The position numbers and the translations under genes are program-made. A model generated the notes under the pieces. The model saw only the letters and a program-made list of their open reading frames with translations. It had not been told where the DNA came from and searched no databases. DNA of 37,648 nucleotides from JAGNRR01 sp964612525. Its GTDB lineage: Bacteria > Bacteroidota > Bacteroidia > Chitinophagales > Chitinophagaceae. The stretch spans positions 1-37,648 of the forward strand of contig CAZTCQ010000010.1 of NCBI GenBank assembly GCA_964612525.1, given 5' to 3'. Below are positions 6,149-13,511 of the stretch, piece by piece (positions within the stretch are counted from its first letter, which is position 1; the number at the start of each line of letters is the position of its first letter).

Positions 6149-8281
6149 TTAGCTGACTTTTTTAAACCGCAAACGCAACGAATTTATCACCAACACCACA
6201 TCGCTCAACGCCATAACTCCTGCGCCAAAAGTAGGTGTCAAAAAACCGAAGGCAGCCACAGGGATTGCGATTATATTATATAAAAAGGCCCAGAACAGGT
6301 TTTGCTTGATAGTGAGAAAGGTGTGTTTGCCCAAGCCAATAGCCTCGGGCAAGGCAAGTAAAGAGTTATTCGTCAGCACGACATCGGCGCTTTGCATCGC
6401 TATTTGGCTAGCTTCGCTAAATGAAATTCCGATATCTGCTTTTGTAAGTGCGGGACTATCATTAATCCCATCGCCTACCATAGCTACGCCACCTTGCTGG
6501 GCTAATTCTTCAATCGCTTTTAGTTTATCTTCTGGCAATTTTTCCGATAGTATATTTTTTATACCTAGTTCTTTCGCTACTCGTTCGCATTTTTCTTCTC
6601 GATCTCCCGACAGCAGGGTCATTTTATAGCCCTTTTGTCTTAGCATTTTTACCACCGTTTTCGCTTCAGGACGAATCATATCGACTAAGTCAATCCAACC
6701 AAGTAAGGCACCATTTTTAATGACATATAAATCACGCCTTTCACTGGTCAGTCTTTTCGCCAGGCGGTAGGATCCAATTTGAATATAATCACCCTCTATG
6801 GAATGACCTTTTAAGCCAACTCCTTTTATTTCTTCGCTAGACACATATTCAAGACTTTCGTCTACTGGCCAATGCTCAACAATCGATTTTGCAATGGGGT
6901 GAGAAGAAGTTTTTTCTAAACCTACTACCATGGATTTGAATTCTGATTCACTGAGTGTGCTATCATAAATTTGAAAATCGCCAACCGCGATTTTGCCAGT
7001 GGTCAAGGTGCCCGTTTTATCAAAAATGATATGTTCCAGCTTGGAAAAATGTTCCAAGATATCACCACTTTTTACTAAGACTCCATTGCGTGCTGCTCGA
7101 CCCATTCCGACCATGACAGCAGCCGGAGTAGCCAATCCCATGGCGCATGGACAAGCAATTACGAGTACGGCGATGGTTCGCATCATGCTTTGTGCAAAGG
7201 CTAGGTCCGCCATGAAATAATTTAGGAAAAAAGTAGTCAAAGCTATAGCCAGCACTATCGGAACAAAGACCGCACTAATCCGATCAGCTAGTTTTTGCAA
7301 CTCAGGTTTTGTACTCTGCGCCTTTTGAACCATAGCTATTATTTGAGACAAGGCTGTGTCGTTTCCAATGGCCGTAGCTTGGATTCTAATCGTGCCATTT
7401 TCTACTAGAGTGCCTCCCGTCACAGGGTCTTTTTCTTCTTTTGCCATGGGGAGGCTTTCGCCTGTCATCATACTTTCGTTTATGTCAGCCTGACCAGATA
7501 AAATAATGCCGTCCGTTGGAATTTGATCTCCGGTATTTACCTGTAGCACGTCATTGACTTTAATTTCTGAACTAGGTATTTCAGAAAACGTTTCTTTGCC
7601 CAAAGAATCTGTGAGCACCAGTCTAGCTTTTGTTTTTTGTAATTGAGCTAACTCAGTTAAGGCCGATGCTGTAGATTTTACCGTTCGTTCTTCTAAAAAA
7701 TTACCCAATAAAACAAGCGTAACGATAGAAGCACAGGTTTCAAAAAATAAATAATCCTCTACGTTTTCAAGAAAAAAGATAATGCCAATCACACTATAAA
7801 AAAAGGCGGCACTAGCTCCTATAAAAATAAGAACGTCCATGTTGGGCAAGCGATTGCGCAGGGAGCGCATGGCGTTTTGTCCGAAATGAACAACACAAAT
7901 AATATAAACCGGTAAGCACAAAACAAATTGAACCCAAGGATTGTGAAGCGGCTCCCATTTTAGAAACATGTGCGCAATGAGCGGAAGCCAAAAGCAAAAA
8001 CTAATTAGTAAATAAATTTTGCTCTTACTGTGAGAACCGGACTGCTTTTTATTCTGAGCAGCTCCAGATTTGTTTTTGTCTATGATAGGATAGCCAATTT
8101 TTTTTAGCCCATTAAAAATTTCTTCTTCGTTATTCTCGTTGTCTATTGAAAAACTGAGTTCGCCAGTGGTTGGATTGGCCATTACATCGCTGACGCCATT
8201 TTTTTTAAGATGTTTTTGAATCGTAAGCGCACAGTTTCCACAAGTCATTCCTTCTACGGTGCATGAAATTTGTTTACTCAT
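6149..8281 (-). CDS. copA: Copper-translocating P1B-type ATPase
   Basis: Inner-membrane heavy-metal pump that exports Cu(I) using ATP. The 710-residue product (numbered from the ATG at 8281) has one N-terminal heavy-metal domain with MTCGNC (12-17), TGES (273-276), the transmembrane metal site CPC (377-379), phosphorylation motif DKTGT (D421), HP (461-462) and GDGIND (603-608). The last membrane helix has MALSD (690-694), where many CopA have MALSS, so exact metal choice should be treated with some caution. An ATG start at 8279-8281 is chosen over an in-frame TTG three codons upstream, because that TTG overlaps a perfect -7 motif (8288-8295). No copper chaperone or CueR/CsoR gene is adjacent. 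Confidence 0.93.
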   Translation of the reverse strand: MSKQISCTVEGMTCGNCALTIQKHLKKNGVSDVMANPTTGELSFSIDNENNEEEIFNGLKKIGYPIIDKNKSGAAQNKKQSGSHSKSKIYLLISFCFWLPLIAHMFLKWEPLHNPWVQFVLCLPVYIICVVHFGQNAMRSLRNRLPNMDVLIFIGASAAFFYSVIGIIFFLENVEDYLFFETCASIVTLVLLGNFLEERTVKSTASALTELAQLQKTKARLVLTDSLGKETFSEIPSSEIKVNDVLQVNTGDQIPTDGIILSGQADINESMMTGESLPMAKEEKDPVTGGTLVENGTIRIQATAIGNDTALSQIIAMVQKAQSTKPELQKLADRISAVFVPIVLAIALTTFFLNYFMADLAFAQSMMRTIAVLVIACPCAMGLATPAAVMVGMGRAARNGVLVKSGDILEHFSKLEHIIFDKTGTLTTGKIAVGDFQIYDSTLSESEFKSMVVGLEKTSSHPIAKSIVEHWPVDESLEYVSSEEIKGVGLKGHSIEGDYIQIGSYRLAKRLTSERRDLYVIKNGALLGWIDLVDMIRPEAKTVVKMLRQKGYKMTLLSGDREEKCERVAKELGIKNILSEKLPEDKLKAIEELAQQGGVAMVGDGINDSPALTKADIGISFSEASQIAMQSADVVLTNNSLLALPEAIGLGKHTFLTIKQNLFWAFLYNIIAIPVAAFGFLTPTFGAGVMALSDVVLVINSLRLRFKKVS

Positions 8282-8287
8282 TCTAGT

Positions 8288-8295
8288 CAAAAATA
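8288..8295 (-). promoter_or_regulatory. -7 promoter motif before copA
   Basis: Minus-strand TATTTTTG, a perfect TAnnTTTG, lies 6 nt before the ATG at 8281. It implies a very short or absent leader. Confidence 0.55.
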
Positions 8296-8358
8296 ATGTT
8301 GAATTGTTGGGAATATGATAATCAATGCAATTTTAAACCAAGCATGTCTTTTTATATT

Positions 8359-8409
8359 TAGTATCAGTCCTTCTATTTTGATACTAGGTCACATGTTTCA
8401 ATTTTGAAA
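8359..8409. promoter_or_regulatory. Two inverted repeats in the divergent copA / 8510 spacer
   Basis: TAGTATCA (8359-8366) pairs with TGATACTA (8379-8386) around 12 nt. TTTCAA-TT-TTGAAA lies at 8396-8409. Both sit between the divergent copA and 8510 genes and could be operator sites. A further 9-bp pair, TTACTTTTT (8450-8458) and AAAAAGTAA (8464-8472), lies close to the 8510 start. Confidence 0.3.
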
Positions 8410-8509
8410 TGATTAGCTGAATATCTCAATCGATTTTTTGTTAAAGTAGTTACTTTTTTAAATAAAAAGTAAACTCATGCTTAATTTAATCACTTTAAAA
8501 CTCAACCAC

Positions 8510-10657
8510 ATGAAAAAAATAATTGTACTCATCTCGTCATTCTTGCTTGTATTTAATATGAATGCCTCTCACATTTCAGAAGGAGAAATTTGGTATGAAC
8601 ATATCTCAGGCAATAGCTATGAACTGCATCTGCGCCTGTACAGAGATTGTCAGGGAATAGGCCTGGGAACCTCTCAAACAATTTCTATTTCTTCTATTAA
8701 CGGTGCTGTCACCAACTCTGCTTCACTTTCTCAGACTTCGGCACAAATGCTTTATTCTTGTAATATCACTACCTGCACAAATCCGTCATCTTCAACAAAG
8801 GGTTTTATGGTGCATGAATATTCTGGTACTGTGAACTTGCCAAGCTCACAAACAGATTGGATTTTTTCGTTTTCTACTTGTTGTAGAGTACCTAGTTTGA
8901 ACTTATCGGGCGGGCAAGGTACTTATGTATATGCTTCACTAGACAATAGTTCCATCCCCTTTAATAATAGTGTGGTAAGTCCTTATGCACTTTCATTGTA
9001 TTACCCTATCAATGTTGCTAGTTCTATTAGTTTTGCGGGCACAGAAATTGACGGTGATTCGCTTGACTTTCGCTTGGTTCCTGTGAGAACGGGAAATGGA
9101 AATAACGCCAATTATATCCTTCCCTATTCAGCTACTACTCCCTTTACCAATTCGTCACTTAGCTTAAATTCTCAAACGGGCGTTATGAGCTTTACACCAA
9201 CCATGGTCGGAACGGCTTTTATTGGAGTTGAAATCCGCGAATTTCGAAATGGAAATTTGATAAGCTCATTAATTAGAGACTATCAACTTCAGTTTATTGG
9301 AGCTACCGTATCGAATTCTGTTCCCGATGTTTCGGGTGTGAATAATACGATAGCATTCACTGCCAACGTAAATTCATGTGGTAACTCTTCTATGAATTTT
9401 ACAATAAACTCAACGGACGCAGACGCAGCTGATTCTACGATACTATTAGGATTGGCTCTACCAGCCGGTGCCAACTTTACAACCAGTGTTGCTCAAAATG
9501 AAATAGGAACTTTCTCATGGGCAGTCACACAAGCGGATGTTCGAGCACAGCCCTACCTTTTGGTTGTAGAGGTAAGAGACAATAATTGTGGGGTAAGTCA
9601 AGAAGTATATCAGCTTTATGTAAACAACTGTAACACTGATAGCGTTTGGGCCGGTGATGCGAATGCTGATTTTACCTGCGATAATTTTGATGTGTTGAAC
9701 GTAGGAATCGCTAACAATACAAGTGGCGCCTTGAGGCCAGCGGCTACTTCAATGTGGCAGGCAGAGTGGTGTCCGAACTGGACGAACAATTTTATAAGTA
9801 ACATTAATTACAAACATGCTGATTGTAATGGAGATGGCACCGTCAATAGTTCGGATTTAGCCGCTATTACTGCGAATTACGGATTGGTGCATCAAAAAAA
9901 TAATCAAATCGGACAATATAAAACGCTAGGCTTGCCTGATTTATATTGTGATGTGGCTAATGTGCAAGCAAACAAGGGGGGCACTGTTACGGTGCCGATA
10001 ATGTTAGGTACGCCTGGCTCAGAGATAAATAATTTTTACGGAATATCGGCCACCGTAGAATTGCTAAATGCTCAAACGTCAGCGCCGATTTCAGTTACTA
10101 AGAATGTTTCTTGGATTGGAAATGCAACTAATAGTTTTGAATTTGAAAAGAGCTTAGCAGCTACTAAAACAGCCTTTACGTTTGTAAGAAATAATCAGCA
10201 AAACTTGATGTCGCAGCAGGGTCAAATCGGAGAGATTACTTTTCCTATTGATGCAAATAGTGCAACAGGTTCAAAAGTAATTATACAATTTTCTGATATA
10301 AAAATGATTCAGAAAAATGGAGAAGAAATAACGGACTACAACGTAATGGCTGATACTATGGAAATTTTAGCGCCGAGTAGTGTCAATGACTATGAGAATC
10401 GTTTCGCTGCTTCCGTTTATCCGAATCCGAATCAGGGTCAGTTTATGTTGTCCTTACAAGTAGAAAAGGCGGCAATATTTACCATGGCCCTTTATGATGC
10501 AGCCGGAAGAAAAGTAGGTGAAGATTTAGTTCAAAAAACACTCTCACAAGGCAAGCACCATCTTGACTTGAATATCAATGATAAAGCTTTGGGGCATTAT
10601 TTCCTAGAAATTAAAACAGAGGAAGGTAAAAAAATGATTCCTATTCAGAAGTGGTAG
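8510..10657 (+). CDS. T9SS-exported surface protein with dockerin-like repeats
   Basis: A 715-residue secreted protein. The start at 8510 gives a proper signal peptide (MKKIIVLISSFLLVFNMNA). An ATG 11 codons upstream would bury it. The mature N-terminus SHISEGEIWYEHISGNSYEL and LRLYRDC match a widespread Bacteroidota domain (ASHIVGGEI...YRDC) seen in large adhesin-like exported proteins. Two segments, GDANADFTCDNFDVLNVG (about 381-398) and DCNGDGTVNSSDLAAI (about 437-452), look like the two Ca-binding repeats of a type I dockerin. From about 635 to the end (SVYPNPNQGQF, then LYDAAGRKVGE, then GHYFLEIKTEEGKKMIPIQKW split over the last strands) is a T9SS type A sorting domain. So it is predicted to cross the outer membrane by T9SS and be displayed or released. 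Ligand unknown. Confidence 0.9.
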   Translation: MKKIIVLISSFLLVFNMNASHISEGEIWYEHISGNSYELHLRLYRDCQGIGLGTSQTISISSINGAVTNSASLSQTSAQMLYSCNITTCTNPSSSTKGFMVHEYSGTVNLPSSQTDWIFSFSTCCRVPSLNLSGGQGTYVYASLDNSSIPFNNSVVSPYALSLYYPINVASSISFAGTEIDGDSLDFRLVPVRTGNGNNANYILPYSATTPFTNSSLSLNSQTGVMSFTPTMVGTAFIGVEIREFRNGNLISSLIRDYQLQFIGATVSNSVPDVSGVNNTIAFTANVNSCGNSSMNFTINSTDADAADSTILLGLALPAGANFTTSVAQNEIGTFSWAVTQADVRAQPYLLVVEVRDNNCGVSQEVYQLYVNNCNTDSVWAGDANADFTCDNFDVLNVGIANNTSGALRPAATSMWQAEWCPNWTNNFISNINYKHADCNGDGTVNSSDLAAITANYGLVHQKNNQIGQYKTLGLPDLYCDVANVQANKGGTVTVPIMLGTPGSEINNFYGISATVELLNAQTSAPISVTKNVSWIGNATNSFEFEKSLAATKTAFTFVRNNQQNLMSQQGQIGEITFPIDANSATGSKVIIQFSDIKMIQKNGEEITDYNVMADTMEILAPSSVNDYENRFAASVYPNPNQGQFMLSLQVEKAAIFTMALYDAAGRKVGEDLVQKTLSQGKHHLDLNINDKALGHYFLEIKTEEGKKMIPIQKW

Positions 10658-10665
10658 TATCTTTG
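10658..10665 (+). promoter_or_regulatory. -7 promoter motif before tsaE
   Basis: TATCTTTG, a perfect TAnnTTTG, starts right after the stop codon of the preceding gene and lies 4 nt before the GTG start of tsaE. This predicts a leaderless tsaE mRNA. Confidence 0.6.
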
Positions 10666-10669
10666 GGCG

Positions 10670-11083
10670 GTGAAAAAAGAATATTCACTCAACGAAATTG
10701 AATCAATAGCAAGACAGATTCTTAAAGAAGCAGGGCATTCTAAATGCCTTGCTTTTTTTGCAGATATGGGCGCTGGTAAAACGACGGTGATCAATGCTAT
10801 CTGTAAAGAGTTGGGTGTGGTGGACAATGTGTCCAGCCCTACCTATTCGATAATTAACGAGTACAGAACGAAAGAGAGTAAACTCATTGTTCACATGGAT
10901 TGGTATCGCCTAAAGGATGAAGGGGAAGCTTTGAATGCTGGGGTAGAGGATTATATGTACAATGCATATTTATGTTTGATTGAATGGCCAGAACGTGCCG
11001 AAGGCCTTTTGCCTGAGAACTTTATAAAGGTCGAGCTAAAGACCCTTGGCAAAGACCAACGGGAAATAATAGTTTCAAAATAA
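10670..11083 (+). CDS. tsaE: tRNA threonylcarbamoyladenosine biosynthesis ATPase TsaE
   Basis: ATPase that works with TsaB and TsaD to make t6A37 on ANN-decoding tRNAs. The 137-residue product has Walker A MGAGKTTV (33-40), SPTYSIINEY (56-65), HMDWYRL (75-81) and IEWPER (104-109), all hallmarks of TsaE at the usual size. It starts with GTG at 10670, 12 nt after the previous stop and 4 nt after its own -7 motif, so it is probably expressed independently. It converges on the LolC/E-type permease gene with one base between the two stop codons. tsaB and tsaD are not in the window. Confidence 0.95.
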   Translation: MKKEYSLNEIESIARQILKEAGHSKCLAFFADMGAGKTTVINAICKELGVVDNVSSPTYSIINEYRTKESKLIVHMDWYRLKDEGEALNAGVEDYMYNAYLCLIEWPERAEGLLPENFIKVELKTLGKDQREIIVSK

Positions 11084-11084
11084 T

Positions 11085-12302
11085 TTATCGCACTCTTAAT
11101 TCTATTGCTCCTTCTGCTGCTTTTTTTGCAGGCCAGTAGCCAGATATCAGGGCGATGATTACCACCGTGATAATGATTAAAACAAAATCTTGCCAATGCA
11201 TATCTACAGGATAGCTTTCCACTAAAAAATTATCATCTCCTAATTTTAAAAAGCCATAATTTTTTTGCAGTACGGAAAACAGAATAGCTATCAAACTACC
11301 AAGTCCAGCACCGATTAAGGCAATGAGCACGCTTGTGCTAAGGAATACTTTTTGAATAAATATTTGTTGACCACCCATGGTTTTTAAAATGGCAATGTCT
11401 TTTCGTTTTTCTAAAATGAGCATGGCCAAACAACCAATAATATTAAACGAAGCAATAAAAAGCATTAAGCTTAGGATAGCATATACCGCCCATCGTTCCG
11501 AACTTAGAATCATAAAAAGTGTTTTATTCTGTTCGTAACGGGTAGCAATGTTTAGACCCTTTTTACTTAGTTTGTTTTGTAACTGCCTTTGAACTTTAGC
11601 AGGACTTAGGCCTTCGTCTAGCGCAATTTCTATTGAAGAAAAGGAAGCAGATTTTCCTAATAAATTTTGTACCGTAGCCAAGGGAGCAAAGGCATAGGTT
11701 TCATCAATTTCATCTTGTAAATAAAAAACACCCTGCACGGCAAAGTCAGCTTGACTAAAAGAATTTATTGCATTTAAATTATACCCTTTTGTATTTCTAA
11801 AGGCATAACTAGTGACGGGCATCAGGCTTTGTTCGCTAGCGCCCAATTTATTGGCTATTCCTAAACCCAAAACAATTACGTTTTTGTTCGCAGAAAAATC
11901 CATCTTACCGTAGTTGATTGAATTGGAAAGCTGAGTAACGGTATTGTATTGACTATCGACGCCTTTCAAAGTCACAATGGCTTGATCTTCGCCGTAGTTC
12001 AAAAGTACTTTTTCTTCTAAGCAATAGCTCACCGCTTTAATGCCGTCGATTTCGTCCAAGGACTTGATGATTGTATAATTGGATTCAAATGTTTTGCCGC
12101 TGCCAGCCGTAATTTTTATTTCCGGATAGAAAGAATTGTATAGGTCTTTGATAAATCCTTCGAAGCCATTGAATACTGAAAGAATAATCAATAAAGCCGC
12201 CGTTCCCACCGCAATAGCCGAAATGCTCACCCACGATATTACATTAATCGCATTGGTAGTTTTTTTAGACCGGAAATAGCGCCAAGCAAATTTGAAGTAC
12301 AC
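11085..12302 (-). CDS. LolC/LolE-type FtsX-family ABC permease
   Basis: Inner-membrane permease of 405 residues with the layout of lipoprotein-release permeases. Residues 1-50 contain FAWRYFRSKK and a first membrane helix followed by SVFNGFEGFI. A periplasmic MacB/Lol-type domain follows (about 50-270), then three helices in the FtsX domain (about 272-300, 318-345, 372-392) with EKRKDIAILKTMG near 299-311. The likely role is transfer of outer-membrane lipoproteins off the inner membrane with a LolD ATPase, which is not encoded here. Start is GTG (12300-12302), 5 nt after a near-consensus -7 motif. Alternatives are MacB-like or other FtsX-family exporters. Confidence 0.87.
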   Translation of the reverse strand: MYFKFAWRYFRSKKTTNAINVISWVSISAIAVGTAALLIILSVFNGFEGFIKDLYNSFYPEIKITAGSGKTFESNYTIIKSLDEIDGIKAVSYCLEEKVLLNYGEDQAIVTLKGVDSQYNTVTQLSNSINYGKMDFSANKNVIVLGLGIANKLGASEQSLMPVTSYAFRNTKGYNLNAINSFSQADFAVQGVFYLQDEIDETYAFAPLATVQNLLGKSASFSSIEIALDEGLSPAKVQRQLQNKLSKKGLNIATRYEQNKTLFMILSSERWAVYAILSLMLFIASFNIIGCLAMLILEKRKDIAILKTMGGQQIFIQKVFLSTSVLIALIGAGLGSLIAILFSVLQKNYGFLKLGDDNFLVESYPVDMHWQDFVLIIITVVIIALISGYWPAKKAAEGAIELRVR

Positions 12303-12307
12303 GGCCG

Positions 12308-12315
12308 TAAAGGTA
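12308..12315 (-). promoter_or_regulatory. -7 promoter motif before the Lol-type permease
   Basis: Minus-strand TACCTTTA, one mismatch from TAnnTTTG, lies 5 nt before the GTG start. Confidence 0.45.
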
Positions 12316-12320
12316 ATTAG

Positions 12321-12432
12321 TAGTGAGTAGTAAGTTGCAAGTATTTAGTAGTAAGTCGCAGTTGGGAAGACGTAAGAATTATTCGTAATTGCTAGGGTAT
12401 GAAATTCATACTCACGACTTGCGGCTAACTAC
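12321..12432. repeat. Intergenic repeat cluster with inverted copy
   Basis: A unit like GTAGTAAGTTGCAAGT occurs at 12327-12342 and 12348-12362 (GTAGTAAGTCGCAGT). It recurs inverted at 12411-12432, which reads GTAGTTAGCCGCAAGTCGTG on the minus strand. The second and third copies can pair into a long imperfect hairpin. Between them lies GTATGAA-A-TTCATAC (12397-12411). The block fills the spacer between two divergent genes and looks like a REP-type or degenerate tandem element. Confidence 0.5.
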
Positions 12433-12520
12433 TTAGGACTCGAATTTAACATAATCTTACACGCTTAGACCCTTCGTGCACTTAAACCTAGCACTAAATT
12501 TGGACTCAAACACGAAGATT

Positions 12521-13228
12521 ATGGAACAGGTAAAATCAAAAATATTATTAGTAGAGGACGACACAAACTTTGGAAAGGTATTGAAAAACTATTTGGAGTT
12601 GAACGATTTTGTAGTAGAGTTAGCTCGAGATGGAATCCTTGGATTGGCTGCCTTTAAAAGAGAGAAATTTGATTTATGTATCTGTGATGTAATGATGCCT
12701 AATTTGGATGGCTTTTCATTAGGAGAAGAAATTAGAAATATTGATCCTGATGTTCCTTTGTTTTTTCTTACGGCAAAAAATATGAAAGAGGATATTTTGC
12801 ACGGTTATAAACTAGGAGCTGATGATTATATTCTGAAGCCCTTTGATAGTGAAGTACTACTTCATAAAATAATGGCCATCATTAAAAGAAGTACTGAGCA
12901 GCAAGCGGAACAAAATGGAAACGTTGAATTTGATTTTGGAAAATTTCACTTCAATAGTAAGCTTCGTGAATTGAAAATTGAGGATACCATGTTTAACCTT
13001 TCACCGAAAGAAAATGATTTGTTGAGAATGTTGTGTGAATATAAAAATGATTTATTGCCTCGAGAATTAGCACTAAAAAGAATCTGGGGGAGCGACACCT
13101 ATTTCAATGGAAGAAGCATGGACGTATACATTGCTAAGTTGCGTAAGTACTTGCGCGAAGACGATGGCGTAGAAATCGTAAACATACACGGCAACGGGTT
13201 TAGACTCGTAGAAAAGGACAAAGTGTAA
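12521..13228 (+). CDS. OmpR-family response regulator
   Basis: Two-component DNA-binding regulator of 235 residues. The receiver domain (about 1-120) has the acidic pair D13/D14 in LLVEDD, phospho-acceptor D56 in CDVMMPNLDG, T84 and K106 (LKPFD). The C-terminal winged helix (about 135-235) includes LSPKENDLLRMLCEY and RSMDVYIAKLRKYL. The ATG at 12521 is preferred: it gives the standard MEQVKSKILLVEDD beginning, while an upstream in-frame ATG (12476) would add 15 unlikely residues. No histidine kinase gene is adjacent, so its partner is elsewhere. It resembles RprY-type regulators, but target genes are unknown. A terminator follows at 13254-13282. Confidence 0.94.
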   Translation: MEQVKSKILLVEDDTNFGKVLKNYLELNDFVVELARDGILGLAAFKREKFDLCICDVMMPNLDGFSLGEEIRNIDPDVPLFFLTAKNMKEDILHGYKLGADDYILKPFDSEVLLHKIMAIIKRSTEQQAEQNGNVEFDFGKFHFNSKLRELKIEDTMFNLSPKENDLLRMLCEYKNDLLPRELALKRIWGSDTYFNGRSMDVYIAKLRKYLREDDGVEIVNIHGNGFRLVEKDKV

Positions 13229-13253
13229 TCCTGCCGAAATTTTATAAATAATT

Positions 13254-13282
13254 AAAAGTCCAACCTGGTTGGGCTTTTTTTT
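13254..13282 (+). terminator. Intrinsic terminator of the response regulator gene
   Basis: An 11-bp stem (13254-13264 with 13268-13278, one T-G pair, loop CTG) is followed by T to 13282. Confidence 0.9.
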
Positions 13283-13290
13283 AGAAACGG

Positions 13291-13466
13291 ACTAACGTTT
13301 TCAACCTTTCGTACGTCTTATATGCAGAAGACTTATGTTATATGCAATTGTAACCTATCAACTTATAGGAACTTCATAATTGTAAAACCGATTTTAATTG
13401 GTTTCCTCATAACTATAGAATTTTTAAATGACAATGAAAGCTCTGCCCAACAGCGGAGCTTTTGTT
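13291..13466 (+). ncRNA. Candidate small RNA between two terminators
   Basis: This 283-nt spacer has no convincing gene. It begins with ACTAACGTTTTCAACCTTT (13291-13309), a block found at 18/19 identity at 33695-33713. TAAC (13293-13296), 17 nt, then CGTC (13314-13317) resembles an ECF-sigma promoter. Downstream are small inverted repeats, including AAACCGA (13385-13391) with TTGGTTT (13398-13404). The end is a GC-rich terminator hairpin (13437-13446 with 13453-13462) and a T-rich tail. A transcript of about 140 nt is inferred. No known RNA family was recognised. Confidence 0.35.
13437..13466 (+). terminator. Second intrinsic terminator-like hairpin after the response regulator
   Basis: AAAGCTCTGC (13437-13446) pairs with GCGGAGCTTT (13453-13462, one T-G pair) around CCAACA. 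It is followed by TTGTTGTTT. No annotated gene on this strand needs it, since the regulator gene already has its own terminator 150 nt upstream. Confidence 0.7.
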
Positions 13467-13511
13467 GTTTGGAAACTACATTTTAATAAAGCAATTATTT
13501 TATTTAATAAC

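Noticed and set aside
8437..8458. TTTG and TACTTTTT as a full promoter for the 8510 gene
   Set aside because: The two elements are only 10 nt apart, too close for -33/-7. TACTTTTT alone may still be a weak -7 element.
13322..13486. 54-codon ORF in the spacer after the response regulator
   Set aside because: It runs through the terminator hairpin, has no RBS or promoter at a fitting distance and no protein-like composition. Treated as chance.
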